Shown here: piece after piece, positions 1 to 9,529 of the stretch
How the letters are laid out: every line of letters starts with the position of its first letter
How positions within the stretch are numbered: position 1 is the first letter of the stretch
NCBI RefSeq assembly: GCF_003867075.1
Contig: NZ_CP032544.1
Coordinates: forward strand, 3,032,001-3,096,000
Origin: Tenacibaculum mesophilum
GTDB lineage: Bacteria; Bacteroidota; Bacteroidia; Flavobacteriales; Flavobacteriaceae
Direction of reading: 5' to 3'
DNA length: 64,000 nt
Notes under the pieces: generated by a model
Told to the model about the DNA's origin: nothing
Database searches by the model: none
What the model saw: the letters and a program-made list of their open reading frames with translations, nothing else
Translations under genes and position numbers: made by a program

Positions 1-2137
1 CTCTTGGAGATAAGGTGTAAATATAAATATGTTCATTAGACCTAACATCATGAACTCTACCATAATAAATCTCTTTTACTGTATTAAGATAAATACTCTC
101 AAGCATCCATAAGTCATAACTTATTTCGTTTTCATCCAAAAAAACTCGTACGTCTAATTTAAGACGATCTCTAGAATTTACTGGACTAATGGAAGTATCA
201 CCTCCTTCAGTGTTTTTTCTTAATTGTGATAGGTTAGAAGTAGATTTTCCTAACCCCCTAGATCTTATATATAGGTAGCCATCTTTTGTTGTTGTTTTGT
301 AGTTTTTGCTTTTTAAATAATCTAAAATTGTTTCACCTGAAGCTATAGTTGTATTATCGATGACTTTTCTAGTTAGCATTGTAGCTGCACCATAGGGGTT
401 ATTTTCAGACTTAATATCTTTCTTTTTGTTGATTATAACTTCATCTAAAGTTTCAAATTTCTTTAATTGAAACATAGAGTTAGGTAATTCAGTGCTTGAA
501 TTTTCAAAGCTATTAGAAAGCAAATTATTTTTATTGATTGAATCAATTAAAATAGTATTGGAAAACTGTAGATAAGGAGATACTTTTTGAATATTATTTT
601 TAGTCTTTATCCCAAAATTTATGTAAGTGTTTTTTTTAATAGATGTGTTTTTTAATATGAATTGATTTTTTTCTTTAATCTCCCTAATAATATTATTATT
701 AGAAGAATATATTAAAAGTGACTGTTTCTGATTTAAAGAACTAGAAAGAGTTCCAACAATATTGATACCATTTTCAAATGAATAATTAGTTTTAGGAGGA
801 TTATTAAATATATCAAACCAATTATATTTACTCCAGCCTTGTGTTATCAACAATAGGTCAAGTTCTCTAAGTTTTTTATTGTTAATGTTATTGAAGTAAT
901 AACTAGGGTTCTCTATGTTTCCCTTAATATAGGGTTTTAATAAAAAAGATGTATTTGTGTTGTTTTCAGGGGAATAGCTTTTTGTTTTTATAGGAAGAAA
1001 AGAAGAACTTAAGAAAACCTTTTCATTTGTGTTGTTTTTTAAGTGAATAGAGGTGGAATCACTTAAGTTATCAGGAGTGTTTTTTATATTTATATCAGTA
1101 AAAAGGGAAGGAGAATTAATAAAAATAAGTCGCTCTAAGATAGGAGTATTTTTATAATCAAAAACTGTGATTATATTAACTCCTTTATCAATATCATTTT
1201 TGTTAATAAACAAAGAGTATTTAGTGTCTTTAGAGTTAAAATTAAAATTATAAGATATAAATTTCCTTGTGTTGTGAATTAGAACTTTAAAAGAGCGGTT
1301 TTTTAGTTGATTTAAAGAGTTTTTATTAGTAAGTATATTAATTAAGAAAAAATTTGGATTTGAATTAATAACTCTGAGAGTTACTCCTTTATTTTTAGGT
1401 AACGGGGTTGATGATTTTATAGTTTGTCCATTCTCTAATACAGCTTCAAATTCGTAAGTTTCACCTCCTCTAATTAATAAATTTGTATTACCCAACCCAA
1501 AAGAGTTAGTAGAGAAGTTTTTGACTATTTCGTTTAAGTTATTCTTTATTACTCCTTTGTTAATTTTAATTCCTTCTCCGTTTTTATTTTTTATTAGAAT
1601 ACCAAAGTTGTTAATTGTATTGGAAAGAATATGGCCTCCTTCTGGAAACAGTTTAAATTCATATGAAGCACTCTCTTTTATTATTTTACTATCATTATTA
1701 TTATTATTATTATTATTACTGTTTATGATGGAAATTTTTTGAATAAAAGAATTGTCTTCTTTGAAGTTTTTCATCCAATTTGTAGAGGCTTTTATGTAAT
1801 AAGAATTATCTACAAAAGTAGAGTCTAATAAAATATTACCTGTACCAAGCCCGTTTTTAATATGTATTAATTTTTGAGTTTTTAACTTTCCTTCTAAATC
1901 AAAAATAGATACGTATAGGTTCGATGTTGTTGGGTGTAGCTTTTGTGAATTTTGCTCAAGTATATAAGCTTTAAACCAAAGCTCTTGTCCTGTTAAAAAT
2001 GTAGTTTTATTTATATGTAAGAAAGGTATTTCTCTGGTGTTTTCAAAATAAGAAGAATAGCTTTGAGTAATAAGAGGTCCTTGAGAGAAAGTAAATATGT
2101 TAGAGAAAAGAACTAGATAGAGTATTATTTTTTGCAT
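1..2137 (-). CDS. Large exported protein with MG2/plug-like regions (3' end outside window)
   Basis: Translating the minus strand from the ATG at 2137 gives about 712 residues open to the window edge, so the C-terminus is missing. Residues 1-19 form a signal peptide ending in a Ser-Gln site. The next ~100 residues (pattern FLTGQELWFKAYI) resemble the macroglobulin MG2-like N-terminus of Bacteroidota surface proteins. Near residues 560-700 a stretch with DEVIINKK, a GETILDYL helix and YLYIRSRG resembles a TonB-receptor plug domain. An in-frame (ATT)8 tract at 1694-1717 encodes an Asn run. Such proteins are usually annotated as TonB-dependent receptor plug-domain or carboxypeptidase-regulatory-like proteins. 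The role is not known; outer-membrane or periplasmic location is inferred. Confidence 0.7.
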   Translation of the reverse strand, partial: MQKIILYLVLFSNIFTFSQGPLITQSYSSYFENTREIPFLHINKTTFLTGQELWFKAYILEQNSQKLHPTTSNLYVSIFDLEGKLKTQKLIHIKNGLGTGNILLDSTFVDNSYYIKASTNWMKNFKEDNSFIQKISIINSNNNNNNNNDSKIIKESASYEFKLFPEGGHILSNTINNFGILIKNKNGEGIKINKGVIKNNLNEIVKNFSTNSFGLGNTNLLIRGGETYEFEAVLENGQTIKSSTPLPKNKGVTLRVINSNPNFFLINILTNKNSLNQLKNRSFKVLIHNTRKFISYNFNFNSKDTKYSLFINKNDIDKGVNIITVFDYKNTPILERLIFINSPSLFTDINIKNTPDNLSDSTSIHLKNNTNEKVFLSSSFLPIKTKSYSPENNTNTSFLLKPYIKGNIENPSYYFNNINNKKLRELDLLLITQGWSKYNWFDIFNNPPKTNYSFENGINIVGTLSSSLNQKQSLLIYSSNNNIIREIKEKNQFILKNTSIKKNTYINFGIKTKNNIQKVSPYLQFSNTILIDSINKNNLLSNSFENSSTELPNSMFQLKKFETLDEVIINKKKDIKSENNPYGAATMLTRKVIDNTTIASGETILDYLKSKNYKTTTKDGYLYIRSRGLGKSTSNLSQLRKNTEGGDTSISPVNSRDRLKLDVRVFLDENEISYDLWMLESIYLNTVKEIYYGRVHDVRSNEHIYIYTLSPR

Positions 2138-2170
2138 AAATTTTTCTTAAAACTAAGAAAATTTATGTAA

Positions 2171-2198
2171 ATAAAAAACTCGAGAAGCTCTCGAGTTT
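2171..2198 (-). terminator. Rho-independent terminator after the 142-aa gene
   Basis: A perfect 10-bp stem (2176-2185 with 2189-2198, core CTCGAG) has a 3-nt loop. It is followed on the minus strand by a T-run. It lies just downstream of the stop of the small exported gene. Confidence 0.8.
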
Positions 2199-2214
2199 CT
2201 TATGGATTTATTTT

Positions 2215-2643
2215 TTATAACATATGAATATGAATTTCTTGATCAAAACTAGGATTAGATCTAGTTATTTTATTTATATTTTTCATCCTTACTTGATCTA
2301 AAAGATAAAGTCTGTTAATACCGTCTCCTAAAATAACTTCATTATCAACAATAATTGTAGTAACCGTTGGACTTGGCTTACCAAACTTTTTTAATTTCCT
2401 TGTATTTGCGTTTTCGAAGTTGCTTGTGTTGTTTTTTCTCTGGTAATCAATTAATTTACTTATCTGCATGTCTTTAAGTCTAGAATCTCTTTGTAAAAAG
2501 TCTAAAAGCAGTTGGTTTGATTTGATTTCGTTGTTATTGATTATAATATCAAATGATTCTTTCTTTGTTTTTTTCTCTTCTTGAGCAGATAAGTTTAAAG
2601 AAATAAAAGCAAGAATTAGTAGTAAATATTTTTTTGTTTTCAT
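2215..2643 (-). CDS. Small exported plug-like protein, 142 aa
   Basis: Unrecognised family. A signal peptide (residues 1-20, ending LSAQ) precedes a charged linker. The C-terminal half (TTIIVDNEVILGDG, then LLDQVRMKNINKITR) has the hydrophobic pattern of the end of a TonB plug domain, and it resembles the C-terminal part of the larger neighbouring protein. No membrane helices follow the signal peptide, so a soluble periplasmic protein is likely. It sits between two strong terminators, so it is probably transcribed alone. A free-standing plug-like module is my inference; profile comparison with the neighbour would decide. Confidence 0.6.
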   Translation of the reverse strand: MKTKKYLLLILAFISLNLSAQEEKKTKKESFDIIINNNEIKSNQLLLDFLQRDSRLKDMQISKLIDYQRKNNTSNFENANTRKLKKFGKPSPTVTTIIVDNEVILGDGINRLYLLDQVRMKNINKITRSNPSFDQEIHIHML

Positions 2644-2688
2644 ACTATTAAGTTTTTAATTTTAAAAAAAGCAAAAATCACGCCAAAC

Positions 2689-2719
2689 AAAAACCTCGAG
2701 AATTTTTCTCGAGGTTTTT
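2689..2719 (-). terminator. Terminator downstream of groEL
   Basis: A 14-bp stem (2689-2702 with 2706-2719, core CCTCGAG) with a 3-nt loop and T-runs on both sides. A second short hairpin, GTCGAG/CTCGAC at 2732-2746, stands between it and the groEL stop. Confidence 0.8.
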
Positions 2720-2746
2720 TACTATCTAGGTGTCGAGCTTCTCGAC

Positions 2747-4390
<1,644 letters not shown>

Positions 4391-4449
4391 TTAAGTTTTT
4401 TGCCGTTAGCATATAGCTGTTGGCTTGGTTTTAAATTTTTTGTTTAATA

Positions 4450-4472
4450 GGCTAATAGCGAAAAGCTAATAG
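4450..4472. repeat. Short direct repeats in the groES-groEL spacer
   Basis: GCTAATAGC occurs twice, separated by GAAAA. A related TAATAGCGAAAA copy covers the last codons of groES near 4487-4498. The spacer also holds GTTAGCATATAGC. Function unknown; it may be an mRNA processing or dispersed flavobacterial repeat. Confidence 0.5.
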
Positions 4473-4482
4473 CAAAGAAATT

Positions 4483-4758
4483 TTAGATAATAGCGAAAAT
4501 GTCGCTTTCTCTCATAATTAAATAATCTTTTCCTTCTAATTTAAGCTCTGTACCAGCGTACTTTCCGTATAAAACAGTATCACCAACTTTTACAGTTAAA
4601 GGCTCATCTTTTGTTCCGTTCCCTACGGCTACGACAGTACCTTTTTGTGGTTTTTCCTTTGCGTTGTCAGGGATGATGATTCCTGATGCTGTAGTAGTTT
4701 CTGCTGCAGCTGGTTCAACAAGAACTCTGTCTGCTAAAGGTTTAATGTTTAATCCCAT
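4483..4758 (-). CDS. groS: Co-chaperonin GroES (10 kDa)
   Basis: 91 residues, the usual GroES length. It caps the GroEL cavity as a heptameric lid. Visible signatures are the N-terminal [11 protein letters not shown], the mobile-loop region around [21 protein letters not shown] and the C-terminal [11 protein letters not shown]. It is the first gene of the groES-groEL operon, with its own promoter region at 4801-4838. No CIRCE element (TTAGCACTC-N9-GAGTGCTAA) is visible, so regulation is probably by another factor. Confidence 0.99.
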   Translation of the reverse strand: MGLNIKPLADRVLVEPAAAETTTASGIIIPDNAKEKPQKGTVVAVGNGTKDEPLTVKVGDTVLYGKYAGTELKLEGKDYLIMRESDIFAII

Positions 4759-4801
4759 TTTATATATTTTGATTGATTAAATTAATTTTACTGGTAGTAT
4801 T

Positions 4802-4837
4802 TTGTCAGAAATTATGCCATTAGATTTTTGCTGACAA
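4802..4837 (-). promoter_or_regulatory. Candidate groESL promoter with overlapping inverted repeat
   Basis: A perfect 7-bp inverted repeat, TTGTCAG (4802-4808) and CTGACAA (4831-4837), is separated by 22 bp. On the minus strand the right arm supplies a TTG -33-like box, and TAATTTC (4815-4809) sits about 19-20 nt downstream as a weak -7 box. One arm covers the -33 box and the other lies just downstream of the -7, as expected for a regulator site. This is sequence inference only. Confidence 0.45.
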
Positions 4838-4861
4838 TTTTTCTAATACATTGGATTAATA

Positions 4862-4901
4862 AATAAAAAAAAATGCCAACGTGTCATTTACGTTGGCATT
4901 T
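4862..4901 (-). terminator. Terminator downstream of secG
   Basis: A 12-bp perfect stem (4871-4882 with 4890-4901, core ATGCCAACGT) has a 7-nt loop. It is followed by a long T-run on the minus strand, and closes the secG operon. Confidence 0.9.
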
Positions 4902-4922
4902 TATATTCTATTTTTTGAAAAA

Positions 4923-5267
4923 CTACTGAGCGCTGTCTTTAGCTGTATCTGTTGCTGCTGGTGTAGCAGGAGTTGTTGTAGTTTCAATATTGTTTAAGGT
5001 TTCATTTAATTGAGGAGCGTCAGCTGCATTTCCTCTTGGAATAGCGAAGTTTGCTAATAAAATTAAAGCAAACATAGTAATAGCTAATGTCCAAGTAGTT
5101 CTGTCTAAAAAGCTATTTGTATTTTGTACACCTCCAATATTTTGAGCTCCACCGCCTCCAAATGATGAAGATAATCCTCCACCTTTAGGATTTTGAACCA
5201 TTACAATTAAGATTAATGCTATTGCAACAATCAATATTAAAACTAAAAGTAAAGTATACGTTGTCAT
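4923..5267 (-). CDS. secG: Preprotein translocase subunit SecG
   Basis: 114 residues with the two SecG transmembrane helices (about 4-24 and 58-77) and the conserved cytoplasmic loop VMVQNPKGGGLSSSFGGG. It is an accessory subunit of the SecYEG channel in the inner membrane. The low-complexity Ala/Thr/Pro tail is typical of flavobacterial SecG. Its ATG directly abuts the stop of the upstream TPR gene, so translation is coupled. It is the last gene of the sigma54 regulator-lptE-TPR-secG cluster, and a strong terminator follows. Confidence 0.95.
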   Translation of the reverse strand: MTTYTLLLVLILIVAIALILIVMVQNPKGGGLSSSFGGGGAQNIGGVQNTNSFLDRTTWTLAITMFALILLANFAIPRGNAADAPQLNETLNNIETTTTPATPAATDTAKDSAQ

Positions 5268-6038
5268 CTATTTATTGTTTTGTAAAATTTGTATTCTTTT
5301 AATTTGGTCTGCAAAGAAACCACTTTTTTCTGGATATTTCAAACTTAATATTTTATATGCTTGAATAGCACTGTCGTATTTCTTTTGTTCTAAATATACT
5401 TTAGCTAAAGTTTCAGTAGCTAATTGGTTGTTCTGTTGATTTTCGGATATTTTTATATCCGAAGTATTTGTTTTATTAGGACGAGAAATTTTTGGAGCAG
5501 TTTCAATAAAACGATCAATAATAGCTTCATGTTCAGACTTAACAGGCATTTCTTTAGCTTGTTTTTCTGAAATTTTATTATCTAAAGTTCTAACAATAGT
5601 TTTTTTAGATGATAGTTGCAACCATTGATTAAAAGAAAAGGTTTCGTTTTGTGTGAAAGAAAGAGGTTTGCCAATAGCTAAATCTTCTTCTATTGCTGAA
5701 ACTTTTACTTGTTTCCTTTTAGGAAGAATTTTGTCTTTTAAACTAATCTTTTCTTCTTTTATAGGAGCTTCTTTGAAAGCTTCAGAGGTAATAAAATCAA
5801 ATAAAATAGTTCTATCACTGGTGTGAGCTGCCGTTATTTTTAACTCGTTGTTGTATTTATAACTTTCTTGGTTTTTTAAAATTTTTAAACGAAGCGCTCT
5901 AGCTGATTGAAAAAAAGGATATTCTTGAATAATATCAGTAATGTCTGAAAGATGTTCTTGCGAAATTAATTCAGGCTTTTCTAATAACTGTATGTATAAA
6001 TCCTTATTCAAAAAATTACCATTTTGCCACTGAGGCAT
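5268..6038 (-). CDS. TPR-containing protein between lptE and secG
   Basis: 256 residues with no signal peptide or membrane helix, so probably cytoplasmic. The last ~55 residues (TETLAKVYLEQKKYDSAIQAYKILSLKYPEK) form one clear tetratricopeptide repeat plus part of another. The middle is charged and low in order. The start overlaps the 3' end of lptE by 23 bp, and its stop touches secG, so it is translationally coupled on both sides. The same gene is found at this place in other flavobacteria, from family knowledge, but I know of no assigned function. Confidence 0.85.
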   Translation of the reverse strand: MPQWQNGNFLNKDLYIQLLEKPELISQEHLSDITDIIQEYPFFQSARALRLKILKNQESYKYNNELKITAAHTSDRTILFDFITSEAFKEAPIKEEKISLKDKILPKRKQVKVSAIEEDLAIGKPLSFTQNETFSFNQWLQLSSKKTIVRTLDNKISEKQAKEMPVKSEHEAIIDRFIETAPKISRPNKTNTSDIKISENQQNNQLATETLAKVYLEQKKYDSAIQAYKILSLKYPEKSGFFADQIKRIQILQNNK

Positions 6039-6522
6039 TAAAAATATCTTGCGTAATACGTTCTATGATTTCATTTAAAGCTGTTTCTAAAACTCCTCCA
6101 GTTAATTGTTGATTAGCTCCATAATCGTAGTAAAAAGAAAAACGTTTTTCAAAATTATCTTTCTCTTCTAAAGCATTAACAAAGTTAACATTTACAGTAA
6201 TTGTTAATCGGTTTTGAGCAGCTGTTTGTTGAGCTGTGGCACTCATTGGTGTAATGCGATAATCAACAATTTCACCATAAAAATGTAAATCACCACTAGT
6301 GCTAACCAAGGTTAAATTAGTTTGACGTGTAAATAAGTCTTGTAAATCTTGTGTGAATTTTTGACTAAGTATTGGTTCAACTAAAGGTGCTTGGTTAGGA
6401 AAAAAATCAACCTGAATTGTTTTTGCATTTCCTGTGTTTCCACCAGTAAAAGAGTATGCTCCACAACCAATAATGGTTGTAAAAGTAATAAGTAACGATA
6501 CTATATAAAGAGTTTTTTTCAT
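6016..6522 (-). CDS. lptE: LPS-assembly lipoprotein LptE
   Basis: 168 residues matching the LptE family. The N-terminal signal ends in a lipobox (TIIGC, Cys20), followed by GAYSFTGG. The central part has the mixed alpha/beta pattern of the family (NQAPLVEPILSQKFTQDLQDLF, then a GEIVDYRITP strand). LptE plugs the LptD barrel at the outer membrane for lipopolysaccharide insertion. It sits 40 bp downstream of the sigma54 activator gene and overlaps the next gene. lptC is also in this window at 48132-48704. Confidence 0.9.
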   Translation of the reverse strand: MKKTLYIVSLLITFTTIIGCGAYSFTGGNTGNAKTIQVDFFPNQAPLVEPILSQKFTQDLQDLFTRQTNLTLVSTSGDLHFYGEIVDYRITPMSATAQQTAAQNRLTITVNVNFVNALEEKDNFEKRFSFYYDYGANQQLTGGVLETALNEIIERITQDIFNASVAKW

Positions 6523-6562
6523 TTAAAGTTGAATAATTTTTTAAAAGTAAACAATGTAGCTA

Positions 6563-7795
6563 TTATAAATCGTATTGTTTTATTTTTCTGTATAAGGTTC
6601 TCTCAGATATTCCTAATTCTTTGGCAGCTAATTTACGCTTACCATTGTTTTTTTCGAGAGACTTTTTTATCATTTCTATTTCTTTTTCTTGTAACGATAA
6701 ACTTTCATCTTCCTCAATGGTTTCCGCATAATCATAATCATTTTGATGAGAAGTTGATTTTGGAATTTGTACTACCTCAATGTTTGAAGCTTCTGATAAA
6801 TCTTGATCTTGATAAATACGTTCAATTAAACGATGATTGTCTTCTTGTACCTGTTCAGAGTCTCCGTTTTGCATTAAATCTAGCGTTAGCTTTTTTAGAT
6901 CATTAATGTCATTACGCATATCAAACAAGATTTTATACATGATGTCTCGTTCATTAGCAAAATCTGATTGACTTGTAGTTCTGTCACCTACAACAGCAGG
7001 TAGATTACTACGGTTTTCAGGCAAATATTGAATTAGTTTTTCAGGGGTAATTAGCCTATCTTCCTCAACTATTGATACTTGTTCGGCAATGTTTTTTAAT
7101 TGACGAATATTACCAGGGAAATGATAGTTCAATAAAACCTTTACAGCATTCTCATTTAACCTGATGGTAGGCATTCGGTATTTTTGTGCAAAATCGGCAG
7201 CAAACTTTCTAAATAATAAATGAATGTCTTCACCACGTTCTCTCAAAGGAGGTAGTGGAATTTCTATAGTACTTAAACGGTAATATAAATCTTCACGAAA
7301 TTTCTCTTTAGAAATGGCTTCGTGCATATTAACGTTGGTTGCAGCTACAATACGAACATTTGTTTTTTGTACTTGTGAAGATCCTACTTTTATAAATTCT
7401 CCATTTTCTAAAACACGTAATAAACGTACTTGCGTGGTTAACGGCAGTTCACCAACTTCATCTAAAAAAATAGTTCCGCCATCAGCCACTTCAAAATAGC
7501 CTTTTCGGGTTTGTGTAGCTCCTGTAAAAGCTCCTTTTTCATGTCCAAATAATTCGCTGTCAATTGTTCCTTCAGGAATCGCTCCACAGTTAACTGCAAT
7601 GTATTTTGCATGTTTTCTGTGTGATAATTGATGAATTATTTTTGGTATACTTTCTTTTCCAACACCACTTTCACCAGTAACTAATACCGAAATATCAGTG
7701 GGAGCAACACGAATCGATTTTTCAATAGCACGATTTAGTTGCATATCGTTACCGATAATGCCAAAGCGTTGTTTTATAGCTTGTAAATTTTCCAT
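6563..7795 (-). CDS. Sigma-54 interacting AAA+ transcriptional activator
   Basis: 410 residues. The AAA+ domain starts at the N-terminus with no receiver or sensor domain. Walker A is GESGVGKE (41-48), the sigma54-contact loop GAFTGA is at 88-93, the Walker B-like FLDEVGELP is near 111-119, and a C-terminal Fis-type helix-turn-helix is LAAKELGISERTLYRKI. Between them lies an acidic linker. It remodels RNA polymerase-sigma54 to open promoters. Lack of a receiver suggests control by a separate protein or by expression. It leads the cluster with lptE, the TPR gene and secG. Confidence 0.95.
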   Translation of the reverse strand: MENLQAIKQRFGIIGNDMQLNRAIEKSIRVAPTDISVLVTGESGVGKESIPKIIHQLSHRKHAKYIAVNCGAIPEGTIDSELFGHEKGAFTGATQTRKGYFEVADGGTIFLDEVGELPLTTQVRLLRVLENGEFIKVGSSQVQKTNVRIVAATNVNMHEAISKEKFREDLYYRLSTIEIPLPPLRERGEDIHLLFRKFAADFAQKYRMPTIRLNENAVKVLLNYHFPGNIRQLKNIAEQVSIVEEDRLITPEKLIQYLPENRSNLPAVVGDRTTSQSDFANERDIMYKILFDMRNDINDLKKLTLDLMQNGDSEQVQEDNHRLIERIYQDQDLSEASNIEVVQIPKSTSHQNDYDYAETIEEDESLSLQEKEIEMIKKSLEKNNGKRKLAAKELGISERTLYRKIKQYDL

Positions 7796-7815
7796 TTCTT
7801 TTTTAGAATAAAGAA

Positions 7816-7868
7816 AAAAGAGCAGAGAGAAAAGCTTATACCTTTTTCTTTTCTCTTTACACTCTTTT
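7816..7868 (-). terminator. Probable terminator downstream of miaB
   Basis: An imperfect long stem (7816-7834 with 7848-7868, arms of the AAAGAG...GAGAAAAG type) is followed by a T-rich run on the minus strand. It lies between miaB and the sigma54 activator gene. Confidence 0.55.
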
Positions 7869-7875
7869 CTATAAA

Positions 7876-9330
7876 TTAATTATTGTCAGAATATCCAACA
7901 GCCGTACCTTTTAAGGTAGTAGAAGTACAATCTTCAATTTTTACATTTACAAAATCACCCATTTTGTAGTTTTCTTTAGGGAAAACAACAACAGTGTTTT
8001 GTGTATTACGACCTTTCCATTCGTTTTCATTTCTTTTAGAAGTTCCCTCGATTAAAACTTCCTGAATTTTACCCACATGCTCTTTAGCTCTGTATAAACT
8101 ATGTTCTTGTTGTAGATTAATTATTTCTTGTAAACGACGTTTTTTAATAGTCAAAGGAACATTGTCTTCCATTTTCTTAGCAGCCAAGGTTCCTGGTCTT
8201 TCTGAATAAGCAAACATAAACCCGAAGCTATATTTTACATAGTTCATCATGTCTAAAGTGTCAAGATGGTCTTCTTCGGTTTCTCCACAGAACCCCGCAA
8301 TCATATCTTGACTTAAAGCCATTTCAGGAACAATTTTATAAATATTATCAACTAACTCCATGTACTCTTCACGAGTGTGTTGACGATTCATAGCTTTTAA
8401 CATATTGTTACTCCCGCTTTGAACAGGTAAGTGAATGTACTTACAAATATTTTGGTGTTTAGCCATAACATGAATTACATCCAGTGTCATATCCTGTGGG
8501 TTAGACGTAGAAAAACGGAAACGCATTTTTGGGAACTCAGTAGCACACATGTCTAATAATTGAGCAAAATCTACTGCAGAAGCTTGTGCCAATTCAGATG
8601 CTTTTTTGAAATCTTTTTTCAATCCACCACCATACCATAAATAAGAATCAACATTTTGACCTAATAAAGTAATTTCTTTGAAGTTCTTTTCTTGCATACT
8701 GCGAATTTCTTCAATAATACTCTTAGGATCACGACTACGTTCACGACCACGAGTAAAAGGAACTACGCAGAATGTACACATATTATCACAACCACGAGTA
8801 ATTGATACAAATGCAGAAACTCCGTTAGAGTTTAAACGAACAGGAGAAACATCAGCGTACGTTTCTTCCTTTGACAATATTACATTTACAGCATCACGAC
8901 CTGCATCAACTTCTTCAATTAAATTAGGTAAGTCACGATAAGCATCAGGACCAACAACTAAATCAACGATTTTTTCTTCCTCTAAAAACTTTTCTTTCAA
9001 TCGTTCTGCCATACAACCCAGTACACCAACTTTCATCGTTGGATTTACCTTTTTAACAGCATTGTATTTTTGGAGTCTGTTACGAACAGTGGTTTCTGCT
9101 TTTTCACGAATAGAGCATGTATTTACCAATACTAAATCAGCATCTTCTAAATTTTGAGTGGTATTAAAACCCTGCTCTGCTAAAATTGACGCCACAATTT
9201 CGCTATCGTTCATATTCATTTGGCAACCATAACTTTCTATAAAAAGTTTTTTGTTGTTTCCTTCTTTGTGTTCTGTAACAAGGGCTTTTCCTTGTTTTTT
9301 TTCATCAATTACTTTCTCTACGTGTTCCAT
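7876..9330 (-). CDS. miaB: tRNA-2-methylthio-N6-dimethylallyladenosine synthase MiaB
   Basis: 484-residue methylthiotransferase that adds the methylthio group to i6A37 of tRNAs reading UNN codons. The N-terminal domain has the three cluster-binding cysteines (Cys36 in SYGCQMN, Cys72 in NTCSIR, Cys106 in LGCMAE). The radical SAM motif CDNMCTFC is at 181-188, and a TRAM domain fills the last ~65 residues. Length and motifs fit MiaB rather than MtaB or RimO. A good -7 element lies 29 nt upstream, divergent from topA. Confidence 0.97.
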   Translation of the reverse strand: MEHVEKVIDEKKQGKALVTEHKEGNNKKLFIESYGCQMNMNDSEIVASILAEQGFNTTQNLEDADLVLVNTCSIREKAETTVRNRLQKYNAVKKVNPTMKVGVLGCMAERLKEKFLEEEKIVDLVVGPDAYRDLPNLIEEVDAGRDAVNVILSKEETYADVSPVRLNSNGVSAFVSITRGCDNMCTFCVVPFTRGRERSRDPKSIIEEIRSMQEKNFKEITLLGQNVDSYLWYGGGLKKDFKKASELAQASAVDFAQLLDMCATEFPKMRFRFSTSNPQDMTLDVIHVMAKHQNICKYIHLPVQSGSNNMLKAMNRQHTREEYMELVDNIYKIVPEMALSQDMIAGFCGETEEDHLDTLDMMNYVKYSFGFMFAYSERPGTLAAKKMEDNVPLTIKKRRLQEIINLQQEHSLYRAKEHVGKIQEVLIEGTSKRNENEWKGRNTQNTVVVFPKENYKMGDFVNVKIEDCTSTTLKGTAVGYSDNN

Positions 9331-9359
9331 AAATCCTTAAATCGTACTAAAATAGGCTG

Positions 9360-9367
9360 CAAAGATA
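9360..9367 (-). promoter_or_regulatory. miaB promoter -7 element
   Basis: The minus strand reads TATCTTTG, a perfect match to the Bacteroidota -7 consensus TAnnTTTG. A TTTG lies 23 nt upstream, slightly farther than usual. An AAGTGTAA motif (9376-9383) lies between them. Confidence 0.6.
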
Positions 9368-9463
9368 CAACCAAAAAGTGTAATTTGTGACAAATTGACA
9401 TGGATTGTTTTTTTAAGAAAAAGTAAAATTTTGTTAAAAAAGACCCATTAAAAAAAAACTATA

Positions 9464-9471
9464 TACTTTTG
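9464..9471 (+). promoter_or_regulatory. topA promoter -7 element
   Basis: TACTTTTG matches TAnnTTTG exactly, 58 bp before the topA start. I see no good TTTG box at the usual spacing. The leader that follows contains an inverted repeat (next entry). Confidence 0.55.
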
Positions 9472-9480
9472 CAAACTGAA

Positions 9481-9505
9481 TTACACTTATATTACAAAAG
9501 TGTAA
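9481..9505 (+). promoter_or_regulatory. Inverted repeat TTACACTT/AAGTGTAA in the topA leader
   Basis: A perfect 8-bp inverted repeat (9481-9488 and 9498-9505) has a 9-nt spacer and lies between the topA -7 box and the ATG. A third AAGTGTAA lies at 9376-9383 in the miaB promoter. It could be an operator or an mRNA hairpin. Confidence 0.4.
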
Positions 9506-9529
9506 AATGAGATAAGAGATATAAGACGT

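Noticed and set aside
1521..1742. 73-residue plus-strand frame
   Set aside because: It is the antisense shadow of the large minus-strand gene and consists of a simple hydrophobic repeat from the ATT tract.
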